From positions 14,822,602 to 14,886,601 of the forward strand of contig NC_079511.1 of NCBI RefSeq assembly GCF_000801105.2: DNA of 64,000 nucleotides, read 5' to 3'. Positions within the stretch are counted from its first letter, which is position 1. Each line of letters starts with the position of its first letter. Below are positions 10,981 through 22,189 of this stretch, one piece after another. Source of the DNA: Raphanus sativus. Lineage: Eukaryota > Streptophyta > Magnoliopsida > Brassicales > Brassicaceae. Under the pieces are notes generated by a model. The model worked only from the letters and a program-made list of their open reading frames with translations, was not told the origin of the DNA and did no database searches. Position numbers and translations under genes: made by a program.

Positions 10981-13408
10981 ATGGAAACGAAGATCGTCAA
11001 GGTGTTGGATAGTAGGCGCGAAGATGGTTTCGGTAAAAAGAGGAAACGCGCAGCAGCAAGCTACGCTGCGTATGTTACTGGCGTTTCGTGTGCAAAGCTG
11101 CAAGATGTTCCCCCACAGAGCCAAGTTGCCGCCGACAAAAGAAGGAAATTGGAAGGTGCTTACGAGAACAATCTATCTGGGAAGTCGCTTCTCAGATACT
11201 ACTCTTATTTTAAGAAGACCGGAGTCGCAAAGCGTGTTATGATCTACGAGAAGGGTGACTGGAATGATTTGCCTGATCATGTTGTATGTGCCATCCGAAA
11301 TGAGTTAAACGAAAAGAGGGCTGCGATTGAGTTCGAGTGGTGCGGTCATCATTTTCTTTTGGATTTCTTGCACATGCATAGGCTAGATTTGGAAACTGGA
11401 GCGAAGACTCCGCTTGCGTGGATTGACATTGGAGGCAAATGTTTTTTTCCCTGAAATTTACGAGAGTGATGAAAGGAACGATTGCTGCAATCACAACTGC
11501 GTGGAATATTCGAAACGGTATGCTCCGCATGAGATCAACTTGCGCCTCGAGATTGATGTGGATGCTGGGGAGCCGAGGTTGAATTTGGAGGAGTGCAGTG
11601 ATGAATCTGGTGACAGTATGGATGATGATGATCCAGCCGAGGATAGCTGCAGCCGCGGGATTGAAGCTGATGTTTCGAAATGGGATGAGACGGATGATGC
11701 TATAGCAGTCTCTGGTATCAAGCCTGCTGGAGCCGAAGGACTTGATAAAGATGCAGTGAAAAAGATGTTTACAATGGGTACAGCTTCTCTAGGGCATGTA
11801 GCCGTGCTGGATGTGGGCCGTTTTTCAAGTGAGATTGCTGAAGCTCGCCTAGAGCTTTTCCATAAGCAGGTTGAGATCACCAAGAAACATCGAGGGGACG
11901 CAAACGTTAGATACGCATGGCTTCCTGCAAAGAGGGAAGTTCTATCTGGGATTATGATGCAAGGACTTGGAGTTGGGGGAGCATTTATTAGAAAGTCCGT
12001 CTATGGTGTTGGGATACATTTAACTGCTGCAGACTGCCCTTACTTCAGGTTTCCCTCTCTCTGCCTCGTATTGATTTTTTTCTTTTCTATTTTTGTAGTT
12101 CATGTATCTGAATCTCCTACCTGCGATGGAAACTTCCCTGAAAAACTTGTTTTCAGTGCGAGGTACTGTGATAGTGACGAAAATGGAGTACGGTACATGG
12201 TTTTGTGCCGTGTAATAATGGGGAACATGGAGCTTCTTCGTGGTGATAAAGCAGTTTTTCTCTGGTGGAGAAGAGTATGACAATGGAGTTGATGATGTGG
12301 AGAATCCGAAAAATTACATTGTCTGGAACATCAATATGAATACCCATATATTCCCTGAATTTGTTGTTAGGTTCAAGCTGTCTGTTCCCCACAATGCTGA
12401 AGGTGATTAGTTTGTTCCCTTCTCATTCCTCTCATATGAACCTTTTTAACAAATTAAAATCATAACTGATGACGCATTGAAAGGGAGACAGCTTAGAGAT
12501 CTGGCTGAAGCTCAGGTCTCTTACTTTTAAAATTATAAAGAAAAAAAAGGATCCATGCGTGATAAAACCTAACGACCTCTGGTGTTATTAAATACGTTTG
12601 GTTTCAAGAGATACGTCTTTGGTTGAATCATCCGGGGGTCGGATGGAGATAACTCACGGTTTAATGGGTATTTCGAACCATCAAATTCTGTTTTGTGCAA
12701 TATAAGAAGTCGATGACATACACTGGTTTGTGCAGGTAATTTGGTTGCTAGGAATGATAACTCAGGTGTCACTTTGGAAGGACCCAAGGATCTTCCTCCA
12801 CAGCTAGACTTAAACGTGAGTTTGGTTATTAGTACTGTTCTCCTTTCTTAGATCTTATCAAAAAGACTGAACAATTACTCTTTGTTTTTTGTTTGTTTGA
12901 AAACAGGGACGTGAAAGAGGTTCAGGGAGCGCAAACAGTTTGGGTTCGAGCACTACAAAACCGAAATCTCCATGGATGCCTTTCCCTACTCTATTTGCAG
13001 CGATCTCACATATGATTGCAGAGAAGGACATGTCTTTCATTAATGCTGACTACCAACAACTGCGGGTAAGTAACTGATTTGAGAGAGTTTGAGAATTGCA
13101 TGAGAGTTGAAATTTATAAAGAAAAATCTGCTTTGCAGGAAAAGAAGATAACGCGAGGAGAGTTTGTGAGGAAGCTGCGAGGGATTGTAGGAGATGAACT
13201 GCTTAGGTCCACCATAACAGCTCTTCAAAACCAGGCAAGTTAGTTACTAGTGGTAGTAGTAGAGATTTTGTTACAGAAAGTGTTCTGGAGTCATGAGCTA
13301 ACAAGAGGAGAGTTTGTTTGACTTCAGCCAAAGTTGAAGAAGGAGATTCCTGGAAGCCACGAGGAAGGTGCAGGTGAGGTGGGTTGTAAAAGTAACGTGG
13401 GAATGTGA
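10981..13408 (+). pseudogene. RCD1: RCD1/SRO1-like PARP-family hub protein, two frameshifts
   Basis: Translated blocks read as RADICAL-INDUCED CELL DEATH1: METKIVKVLDS start, basic NLS-like KKRKR (19-23) and DKRRKL (52-57), WWE domain (about 65-150), acidic linker, PARP-like domain (GVGGAFIRKSVYGVGIHLTAADCPYF ... VRYMVLCRVIMGNMELL), and a C-terminal RST domain ([14 protein letters not shown] ... [19 protein letters not shown]). Exons: 10981-12048, 12157-12402, 12736-12815, 12907-13065, 13139-13234, 13328-13408. The last intron is GC-AG. Two lesions break the frame: one extra base in the T7C3 run at 11442-11451, and a net 2-base loss near 12251-12256. Exon arithmetic closes perfectly if both are undone, giving about 576 residues against about 589 in Arabidopsis. 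Family knowledge: RCD1 is nuclear, lacks PARP activity, and binds transcription factors such as DREB2A through RST in oxidative-stress signalling. The gene is either a young pseudogene or intact with assembly errors. Confidence 0.85.
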
Positions 13409-15000
13409 TAATGACGACGAATATCATAAGGAAGCTGCTTTTTATCTATCTATCCACCCTTGCCTTTGTGGTTCTCCTTTTGAGTTTTATAATATAAAAT
13501 CTTAAAGAGTATATTAGTAGTAGACTTTTGGGTCTGGGTCGGGGGTAAGAGTTGTTGAATGTGCCGACTATTCTGTCGTGGAAAAAATCCTTTTTAAAAG
13601 TCTGTTGATGACGTTGGGTCTTTTGCTTTTATTAGCTGCAAAACATTGTTATGGAAGTCGTTGAACCTTGACGAAAACTTGGTCCTTGAGTATATCGTGA
13701 AACTTTAACTACTTTTTGGTCATTTATATAATGTATTGAGATTGCTGCTTCCATCCCTAACCCCACTTGTAGTTGTTGGGCGCTAACGATGTGGCAAACA
13801 CGTGACCCAAGCAAGCCAAGATTCATTTGAGATATGGAGATAAGCACAACTTTACCTTGAAGCAACTGCAACTCTATTGCCCCTCGTGAAAGTGTGTAAA
13901 CAAGGGAATGAGTAAAATATATAGAAAAGAGAAGATCAAATTTCCCTGTGATGATAATAATTAGAATCAAGAGCCGAAGTCTTAGCCCATAAAAGCCCTA
14001 GTTAGAAGACTTGCTTAACGTCCCCTCCGAGGTTTATATAAAGGTGAACTCTATTACAATCGACCATATTTTTCTTGGTTTTCAGCTCTTATGATCAGCA
14101 TAGGTTTAGACCAATTGGTCTGCATTTGTTCCGAGTTCATATAGGATTCACCTTAGTACCCAAACTGTCGCTAACATCTAACTGTCAGCCATGTTGTTGA
14201 GGATCGTCTAAGTCCAACAGGACCTTGAAAATGAGAGAGTGTCCGAGTTTGAAAGTATAAGAGAGATACTCTAGTTTGTTGAGCAGGTTCCGGTTTAAAT
14301 GAAGAGAAGCTTGACATGCAAGAATTACTTTTTTTGGATCAAATCACTATAAAAAGCTAGCTTGTCTAGCCACTTCTTTGATCTGATGTAATCTCGTAAA
14401 TCTCTCTAGTTTTCTCTCTCTATGTAGACTCTCTTTACGGAGTGGAGAGGCCTTCTGAAGAACATGACCTTTCAGTATCTCTATTTTCTATTTATGTAAC
14501 CGGACTGACACCAAATTGCTTCTCTGATTTCTGTTTCTTCTCGATCACTAGTCGTGACCTGGTTGTTTCCGTGTTTACACAGGGATATCATGACTCCGTT
14601 TCCAAGCTGTCTTAGGTTGAAGATACTTGTATTATAGCAAGTAAGCAGCAAGATTATGTTTTCTTTTTCATTTGTTTTCCTATTTAACTTCCTTTTTGTG
14701 AAGCAAAGTTCTTTTCCATTTCGCGTTCTGAACATAGGAAACTCTACATCGAATCTCGAATCATAAAAGTACTGCCACTTAACTCTCATGAAACTATGAC
14801 GTGGGTTACTGTTGTCCAAGCAACGCCTGTACATGACAATATCATTAGTTCATTACAGATCAATATCAGAATATCATCAACCCTACAAATAAATGTCTGG
14901 ATTTGCTGGAAACGAAGTTTCTTACTTATGAGCAATAGACATAGTTCGGACAACAGAGAAGTCGAGAAAAAACATTTAACCTACACTCGCTGGGAAACAC
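13409..15000. other. 3' region of RCD1-like gene; nothing recognised
   Basis: An AT-rich 3' flank is followed by sequence of average composition. A TATA-like CTATAAAAAGC lies near 14349, followed by a pyrimidine-rich stretch, but no coding sequence was identified on either strand. 14800-15000 is probably the decayed 3' untranslated part of the HSP90 fragment. Confidence 0.35.
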
Positions 15001-15795
15001 TTAATCAACTTCCTCCATCTTGCTACCTTCAGCATCCGCATCATCTTCAAGGGGAGGCATCTCTGCATCAGCTTCAACAACATCATCATCATCAATGCTC
15101 AGTCCAACCTTTAACATCCTGTGGATTCTGCTTCCGAAAATATTTGGCTCATCTAAGCTGAATCCAGAAGTGAGAAGAGCAGTCTCAAAGAGGAGAAGCA
15201 CACGATCTTTCACAGACTTATCATTCTTATCAGCTTCAGCTCTTTTCCTCAGCTCGTCCATGATCGCATTCTCTGGATTGACCTCCATCGTCTTCTTGCT
15301 CGACATGTAACCACCCATGCTGCTGTCTCTCAAAGCCTGAGCCTTCATGATCCTCTCCATGTCTCCAAGAACGTCCTTGATCACTTTGTAGAGCCCTTCA
15401 AACTTCTCCTTTAGCTCCTCCTTTCTCTTCTTCTCCTCCTCTGACTCTTCCAGTTTCAGACCTTCCTTTGTTGCAGAGACCAGCTTCTTTCCCTCAAACT
15501 CCTTGTGCTGGCCAATGGCGTACTCATCGATGGCATCAACCATGTAAAGAACCTCATACCCTTTCTTCTTGAGCTTCTCAAGGAAGGGAGAGTTCTCAAC
15601 AGCCTTTTCGCTCTCGCCAGTGATGTAAAAGATATCGTTCTGACCTTCCTTCATCCTCGTCACGTAATCTTTAAGGCTGGTCAACTCATCCCCGCTCTTG
15701 GTCGAGTGGTAACGGAACAACTCTGCAATCTTGGTTCTGTTTTGAGAGTCCTCATGGATACCAAGCTTCAGGTTCTTGGAGAATGCAAGTCCTTT
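15001..15795 (-). pseudogene. Cytosolic HSP90 C-terminal fragment
   Basis: The frame runs from [20 protein letters not shown] (about 15770) through [40 protein letters not shown] and [14 protein letters not shown] to the terminal MEEVD. These are the middle and C-terminal dimerisation regions of a cytosolic HSP90, an ATP-dependent chaperone. MEEVD is the docking site for TPR co-chaperones. The ATPase domain and most of the middle domain are absent. [11 protein letters not shown] joins directly to MERIMKAQ, so about 28 residues usual in the family are missing in frame. Upstream of about 15795 the homology stops at SDPKGLA. The retained frame is clean, so the fragment is fairly young, but it lacks a native start. 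It is most likely a truncated copy. Confidence 0.85.
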
Positions 15796-15799
15796 AGGG

Positions 15800-16474
15800 T
15801 CTGAACAATTTGAATTTCAGGTAACGATTGAAGTGTTTGATTCTCAGATGATATAGAAAATAGAGAATGTGAATTTAGAAGCTCTTATATGGTGGGTGCG
15901 CTCTATTACAGGCGCTGCACTTCTCTTTGCTTCTTGTCTGTGTCCTCTACAGTTTCCATTTTCAGATCTGCCAATGCAGATTTACAAGATAAGCTAATGG
16001 AGTTTTACAAAGTAATATACGAGAGAGATAGTTGAATAAAACGAAGGAAGTTATGAAACAGCATTAAACGTGCTTGATCAAGCTGCGAAGGAAGCAATAA
16101 AAGCATCACAATCACACCTTCACCTCTAAGAAGACTTGACAATAATAGATGTTTTCTTTTTTACATCATTTTCCCCCTTTGTCCGAAGACAAACATGTTT
16201 GGTGGGACATAAATACTTCGTATCACAGAATAATATATGTTGCATAGTGTATATACTCTGGTATATACTCAATATAAACTATAGGAGAATTATGTTTATG
16301 TAAATTACTTCAAAACAAATAATTTATAGCTACATGTCACGGCTACTAATTTCTGTATACAGTGGATTACGGTGAAAAAGCTGTAAGAAGGCAAAACAAA
16401 AAGATCTCCATAGATACTATGACAATGTAATAAATAATGAATCTCAAGAGTTTCTTTTTACATTTATTTTTTTA
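15800..16474. other. Unidentified sequence upstream of the HSP90 fragment
   Basis: 15840-16130 is of average composition and 16130-16474 is AT-rich. No HSP90 homology, gene or terminal repeat is recognised. Confidence 0.35.
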
Positions 16475-16658
16475 CAATGTTCTAAAAATCGTTAGGCGGT
16501 GACTAAGCGTTTTATAGAGGATTATTGTTTATGCGGGCGTCTAGGCCGATTTTTCGGACGCCTAGACCCATTTTTAAATAAATCGCTTTGAAAAAATCGT
16601 TTCGTTCATACCCGATTTGCCGACTAGACAGGCGCCTAGACCGATTTTTAGAACACTA
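16475..16658. mobile_element. Short hAT-like MITE
   Basis: The left end CAATGTTCTAAAAATCG and the inverted right end TAGTGTTCTAAAAATCG bracket about 184 bp. The interior is built of mirrored segments (GTCTAGGCCGATTTTTCGGA, GCGCCTAGACCGATTTTTAG). The flanking A+T7 stretches are compatible with an 8-bp duplication but too simple to prove it. No coding capacity. Confidence 0.6.
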
Positions 16659-18860
16659 ATTTTTTTCTTACTCATGCACATATATAAACATTTGTGAAAT
16701 AATTAAATTGTAAGAATTATTAAATATTCTACTTTGTTTGTTTATAAGTATTCGGTCATTTTGTAATTTATATGTATGATAAATAAATAAAAACTATATT
16801 AAGTATCATTATATTATTATCTTAAATAGATATGTGACTTTTAAACATTATATTTCATACTAATTCAAATATTTATTTTTGATATATTGAGTTACTTTTA
16901 TTATTATAAATTGAGCAATGATTTTATTTTATTTTATTCATAAGTAAGCAATCATTTAATAAAAACATAAATATAATAAAATTATTAGTTTTGAATAAAG
17001 ATATCTATATTATTATATTTTCAATTTATTTCGTATATTATATCTTCAAAGTTTATATATTTCTTTTTTATGCTTTTAACAAATACAAAGAATAAAAAGT
17101 TCGTTTATATGTAGAATATATATATTTTCTATTATATATATACGTACCTTTTTATTATTTATGTGTTTTTGTAAAAAAATTTAAGTTAAAAAACTTATTA
17201 AAGTGTTAGTAAAAAAGGAAATAAAATAAAATATATTAAATTTATTATATTAAAATTAGAAAAATATTATTTTTTAGAAGAAGATTTCTAAAAGAATTTA
17301 TATTTTCAATTTTTGCGAAGCAACGCTATATATACATATATAGTAAAAAATTATATATTTCCCATTTTTATTTTTGGTTCTTTGAGAAAATCTAGAAAAG
17401 ATAACTAAAATTTATTTATATATAAAACTTTCTATGTTTATATTTTATAAAATTTTACTTTTCTATTTATGTGTTTTTTAAAAGGAAAATTTAACTAAAA
17501 TCTTATTATGAAAAATGAATAACAATAAATATATTAAAGTTAATATATTCAAAGTAAAAATATTGTTATCTCTTAGAAGAAGATTTTAAAAAAGAATTGA
17601 TATTTACAATTTTTTGTGAAGCTGCGTTATATATATATATATATAAATATATATTAAATTTTTATATTTATATTATTTTGGGAAAATTTGAAAAAATAAT
17701 CAAAGTTCATTTATATATAAAAAATTATATGTCTATATTTTATAAATAGTTCCTTTTTTATTTATGTGTGTTTTCAAAAAGGAAAACTATATATTAAAAA
17801 TTTAACTAAAATCTTATTATGAAAAAAGGAAATATATTATTAATATCAATCATATATAAATTTTTAGTTCATTAAAGATATCTATGTAATCCATCATCGT
17901 GAGAGTTAACGTAGAAAATGATTTCTTAAATAATATTATAAAGATACCAATGAAAGTATAAAATAATGAATCTCGTGAGTTTTTTTCCTTTTTAGTACCA
18001 AATTTAAAAGTTAACCTAAACAGTAATTATTGATTAATACATAACCAAAAGAGAAAAAAATCAGTTTAAAAAACAAAACTAACAAAATAAAAAAATATAA
18101 ACAATTAAATATAGTTATGATACACAATATAACTTGAGTTTAGTGAAAAGTATGGTGAACATACAATAGTTTAGTAAAATTACATAGTATTTTAATATAC
18201 TTAAAAATAAATAGAGAAATCTATAAGAACGAAAAGGAGAAAATTCTATTTACCATATTGTTGCTTTTCCTAACGTTTCATCAAATCAAAAATTAAAAAA
18301 AAAAAAGTGAATCTCACTAAATTTGCTCTCCATTTTTAGGTCAATAAGCTCAAAGTAAAACAAAAAAAAACAAAAAATGATGCAAACAACAAAAAAATTC
18401 TTAATAAATATTCAAAAAAATATTTTAAGTAAAACAGTAAGATGTAGAAATAAAACAATAAAAATAAATATTATAATTTGAGTTTGGTAAAAAAATATTT
18501 GAAAAATAAATACACAATCTCATCCTTAAAATATACATTTCAAGGATAAATAGAAAAATAAATCTTATGAAAAAAAAAAAGAAAATTCATTTAAGATATT
18601 CCTTTTCGTGTTTTCTCAAACTCCGACCAACATAAATAAAAGATAAAATTTTACAAATAATTATTTTTCTTATGTGGTTACCAAGTTCAATTTTATGAAA
18701 ATCTACAATAATATAGTTATATAAATAACACAACAATATCATGCCCAACAATAACCATCATGCGGGACATATCCTAATAAACAATAATAATTTAAAATTT
18801 AAAATTAATTAGTTACTTGCAGGTAACCAAAAACAATACACCAAAAAAAAACAATAACGA
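16659..18860. repeat. Very AT-rich region with roughly 300-bp repeat units
   Basis: Three diverged units recur about 300 bp apart. TATTTATGTGTTTTTG near 17156 matches TATTTATGTGTTTTTTAAAA near 17464 and TATTTATGTGTGTTTTC near 17760. TTAGAAGAAGATTTCTAAAA near 17273 matches TTAGAAGAAGATTTTAAAAA near 17573. The rest is AT-rich with no gene. Confidence 0.6.
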
Positions 18861-18900
18861 GAAAAGAGAGAAAAGAGAGAAAAGAGAGAGAAAAAGAAAG
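18860..18900. repeat. GA/GAGAAAA purine microsatellite
   Basis: GAGAAAAGAGAGAAAAGAGA continues to GAAAAAGAAAG. It borders the GC-richer block to the right. Confidence 0.85.
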
Positions 18901-19786
18901 ACCGCCGAAAATTATAATTCCGGCCGACGGTGTGGGCTCTTTCAGCCACCGTCGGTCCGGTTATGATTCTTCCTTTTCCGTTGGTTTCATGTGTGTTTTG
19001 GTCTGAGAGGGAGAGGTTTCACTTTCTCCTTTGGTTGTTTGTGTTATTACTATGGTCTTTTGATTCCGGGAGGCGGAGGCTCATAAAGCTCCGTCGACGC
19101 CGGCCAAGGTTCCAGGGGTGGAGGTTACTTCAACTCCGCCGTCGCCGTTTAAGCTTCCGGGAGGTAGAGGTTTCTTCAACTCTGCGTCGTCGGCTTCAGG
19201 GTAGTTTCTTAGGTGGGTGATGTTACCGTGACCTTCTACACCTCTATCTGTCGGTTCATCTGTGGATGGGATTTCAACGGTGTTGATGGAAGCTCTCCGA
19301 TGATAGAACCACGGTTGGGAAGAGGATCTCTGTCAAATCTAGTTTTAAATCTCATGTCTGAAGACTTGGTTTCCAGATGATATCGCGACATGAGTCGACG
19401 ATCGATTTCCGGTGGAAGTTGTTCAGATGATGAAGGTCATGTGGTGGTGGTTCCGGGGCGAGTCCGGTTAAACGCGGAGTAGGTCGTCGATGATGGAAAA
19501 GATGAAGGATAAAGTACCACGTGTCCCGTACTGTTGAGGATAAGATCCGGTTTTGGGCTTTATTTCTTTGTTTTTGTTGTTGTTTTTTGTTAGGCTGTTT
19601 GCTATGGCCCATTATTAGGGAGTGGACTTTGTTAATAGGTCTTGTAAGTGTTGTTGGGCTCTGCTCTTTCTATAAATCCAATTTGGGAAGAAAAAAAAAC
19701 ATAACCAAAACAATAAAGTTACGGAACGTAACAGCAAAATGGCCGAAAAAGTCAGCTGTTCAGATAAAGTATCTCTCCTGTTATAA
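18900..19786. other. GC-richer block of unknown origin with about 60-bp repeats
   Basis: A segment of the form CCGGGAGG-nn-GAGG followed by TTCAACTCCG recurs at about 19068, 19110 and 19160. Two open frames cover the block (18930-19220 and 19521-19811) but the translations (FDSGRRRLIKLRRRR..., FWALFLCFCCCFLLGCLLW) look like repeat-derived or chance reading. It may be the untranslated end of a retroelement. I do not assign it. Confidence 0.35.
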
Positions 19787-19787
19787 G

Positions 19788-20481
19788 AGCATGCCCATTA
19801 GTGGTTCTTAAGGGGTTCATGGGCTCGGGTTCATAGGGCCGGAAGAGAAAAAAAAATAGAAAAATGGGCTAATTAGTGTGACCCGTCTCTTAGCGGTGAT
19901 CCGTCCGTAGCCGAGTTCAAGGCACGTGTCGCGCTGAGATTGGGCCCGTGTTTTCGAGTTGAAGCGGAGTAATTCGCGAAACCTTTCATTTTCTTTTATT
20001 CCGCAAAAGCTAGGGTTTCTTTCTCGTCTAGGCGATTCAGAGGCGATTCTCGTGCGACGACGATTCCCGGAGCTTTTCACCATCAAATCGACGACGAACG
20101 GTTTCCTCCACGAGCTCAGGTTAGTATCTAGTACATTCGCGGTTATTTTGAAGCGTTTTGGGCAGGGAAGGGTTGTCGGCGATTCTTAATCGATTTAGGG
20201 TTTTCGTAGTTGGGTTCAAAATCGTGTTGGGGCTTTCAATTAATCTTCATGCGGGGTTGTATTAACCGACTCATGGTTGGTTTGTCTGGGATTAAAAATT
20301 GATTTGGGGATTTAGGGTTAGGGTTCGAAATTGATAAAGGGTTACGGTTCTTAATCCATTATATGGGTCTCGTTTAAGGGTTTTTAATCGTCATGACGGG
20401 TTGATCTCATATTTTTCTATATACTTTGATGACTTTGATGACTTTGATGACTTTTCTTATTTTTTTGTGTGTCTGCTACAG
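19788..20481 (+). other. Harbinger 5' region, probable leader of the GRF gene
   Basis: No coding sequence before the ATG at 20482. A probable leader exon ends near CACGAGCTCAG|GTTAGTATC (about 20119). The acceptor GTCTGCTACAG lies directly before the start codon, so the ATG opens the second exon. GACTTTGAT is repeated in tandem near 20428-20452. Confidence 0.45.
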
Positions 20482-21079
20482 ATGGATCCCGCAGCAGAGA
20501 GAAGAGACATGAAGAGGAACATTGAGTACAACAACAGCTTGCAATATGTGGCTGATTCGGAGTACGGGATACCGACAAGGTGTTACTGTGGTGGGAGAAT
20601 GATTGACGAGGTTCAGGGGAAGGAGGAGAGAGACATTCTTCCTGGGAAGCGCTTCTTCACATGCATAAACTACCAGGTAATAATCTATATTTCTGTTTTT
20701 TTATGTTCTTTTTCTTATACTGATTTTGATGAATTGTTTTTTTTTTATGGTTTAACCAAGGCTGATGGGCTCCATTATCGTCAGCCTTGGGTTCATGGTG
20801 TCCAGGAGGAGATCGAGAAGCTCACTAACCGCCTGCAGGCGGCTGAGAAGGTGATCAAGGAGGTGCCCATCCTCAGTCAACAGATTGAGTCACTTGAGGT
20901 AATATCTTCTCTCTTCATTGCATTGCTTATCTCTTTTGGTGTTTCATTAGTGAAGAAAACGTATTAACTCATTTTCTTTTTGTTGTTTACATGTCCAGGA
21001 ACAGGTTAAGAGGTTCTCTGGCCAGGTGGATGTTCTCAGTGTGAAAGTCGCTGACCTGGAGATGGTCTGCTTCGATTGA
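20482..21079 (+). CDS. GRF-type zinc finger plus coiled-coil protein
   Basis: Three exons (20482-20676, 20761-20898, 20999-21079) with GT-AG introns give a clean 137-residue protein starting MDPAAERRDMKRNIE. The zf-GRF signature is present: GIPTRCYCGGRM with C34 and C36, RFFTC with C61, then ADGLHYRQPW after the first intron. Residues from about 75 on form a heptad-rich helix (EEIEKLTNRLQAAEKVIKEV ... LSQQIESLE), a likely coiled coil. It resembles the short GRF zinc-finger proteins (At4g04775-like) that are abundant in Brassicaceae. GRF fingers are known to bind nucleic acid; the function here is unknown. It lies inside the Harbinger element in the same orientation as the other element genes, so it was either captured or is a standing accessory gene. 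Confidence 0.8.
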
Positions 21080-21164
21080 AAAGCAAAGGTAAGACTCAAC
21101 TCTCGATTACTGTTTGTGTGTCTTCGTTTCCTGCAATTGTGTTTATTCTTTTTTTTTTTTAATA

Positions 21165-21504
21165 TGTTAAGCGTATATAAACTGAACTACAAGTAGTTCA
21201 GTTTATAAACTATAAACTAGAAGCTTAAAGTATAACTAAAACTACAACTAGAAGCTTAAAGTATAACTAGACCTACAACCTTAAACTACAACTAGAAGCT
21301 TATTAAAATCGATCATAAATTCTATCTGTTTGTTGGTTGGTTGCTGTGGTGTGATTAATATGGAATTGTACTGAGGTTTTAAAAAATGTTTGCAGTGATT
21401 TGATAGTTAGAGTTTAATGAAGTTGTTGTGTGATCAATGTTTGGTAGTTAGAGATAAATGTAGTAGCAAATAGTAGTTTAAAAAGATAGCAAAGCCACTT
21501 CTAA
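21165..21504. repeat. Short tandem repeats between Harbinger genes
   Basis: Variants of ACTACAACTAGAAGCTTAAA and AGTATAACTAGACCTACAAC are repeated from about 21185 to 21305. AT-rich spacer continues to the Myb-like gene. Confidence 0.7.
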
Positions 21505-22182
21505 AACACACACATATCAAACCCAAACCGAAACCAAAGACGCAAGTGGACAACCAAAGAAGACGTTGTGCTCATCAGTGCTTGGTTGAACACCAGCAAG
21601 GATGCCATCGTCAGTACTGACCAGAAGGCCGGAGCATTTTGGAAGAGAATCGTCGACTACGTCAACGGAAGCCCTCAGCTCAGTGGCGCCGTCCCTAGAG
21701 AGTGGAGTCAGTGTAAGCAGAGGTGGGGGAGAATCAACGAGCAGGTGTGCAAGTTTGTCGGCTGCTATGAAGCAGCTGTGAGGGAGCAAGCGAGTGGCCA
21801 AAACGAGAATGATGTCATGAAGGCTGCCCATGACATCTTCTTGAATGACCTTGGCATCAAGTTCAGCCTTGAACATTGTTGGAGAGAACTACGCTTCGAT
21901 CAGAAATGGAAGTCACTCGCTGTGCCCAAAGAAGGTCCCAAGGAGAAAAGGAAGGAGGTGGTGGCTGAGGAGGAAGCTGCGGATGTTCGGCCTCCTGGTG
22001 TCAAGGCTTGCAAAGCAGCCAAACGCAAGAGGCAGGGTTATGATGAAATACATAGCATGCTTGCTGTGAAAAAGGAGATACAGCAACAGAAACTCCTTGA
22101 GCGTCTCCTTGCCAAAGACCCTACCCATCTAACTGCAAGCGAAATCACCCTCATGGAGAAACTCATTTCTGAAATGATTTGA
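21505..22182 (+). CDS. Harbinger Myb-like protein, N-terminus unclear
   Basis: An open frame from 21505 to the stop at 22182 encodes a Myb/SANT-like domain beginning RRKWTTKEDVVLISAWLNTS (from 21538), then GAFWKRIVDYVNGSP and REWSQCKQRWGRINEQV. Acidic/basic sequence and a C-terminal helix (MLAVKKEIQQQKLLERLLAK) follow. It is the second protein of PIF/Harbinger elements, which binds the transposon ends and imports the transposase into the nucleus. The usual Ser/Gln-rich N-terminal region and an in-frame ATG are absent: the frame closes at a TAA at 21502. The start must therefore come from an upstream exon or the gene is 5'-truncated. The rest is intact and much fuller than the remnant at 6.1 kb. 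Confidence 0.75.
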   Translation, partial: NTHISNPNRNQRRKWTTKEDVVLISAWLNTSKDAIVSTDQKAGAFWKRIVDYVNGSPQLSGAVPREWSQCKQRWGRINEQVCKFVGCYEAAVREQASGQNENDVMKAAHDIFLNDLGIKFSLEHCWRELRFDQKWKSLAVPKEGPKEKRKEVVAEEEAADVRPPGVKACKAAKRKRQGYDEIHSMLAVKKEIQQQKLLERLLAKDPTHLTASEITLMEKLISEMI

Positions 22183-22189
22183 GATGGGT

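Noticed and set aside
11237..11883. Antisense ORFs (97 and 130 codons) over the RCD1-like gene
   Set aside because: Shadows of the coding strand; no independent evidence.
13632..13970. 112-codon minus-strand ORF downstream of the RCD1-like gene
   Set aside because: No family resemblance and no conserved start context; probably chance.
18930..19811. Two ORFs (96 codons each) suggestive of Arg-rich and hydrophobic proteins
   Set aside because: They reflect GC-rich local repeats and a T-rich stretch; no domain or conserved start is visible, and the second one runs across the Harbinger boundary.
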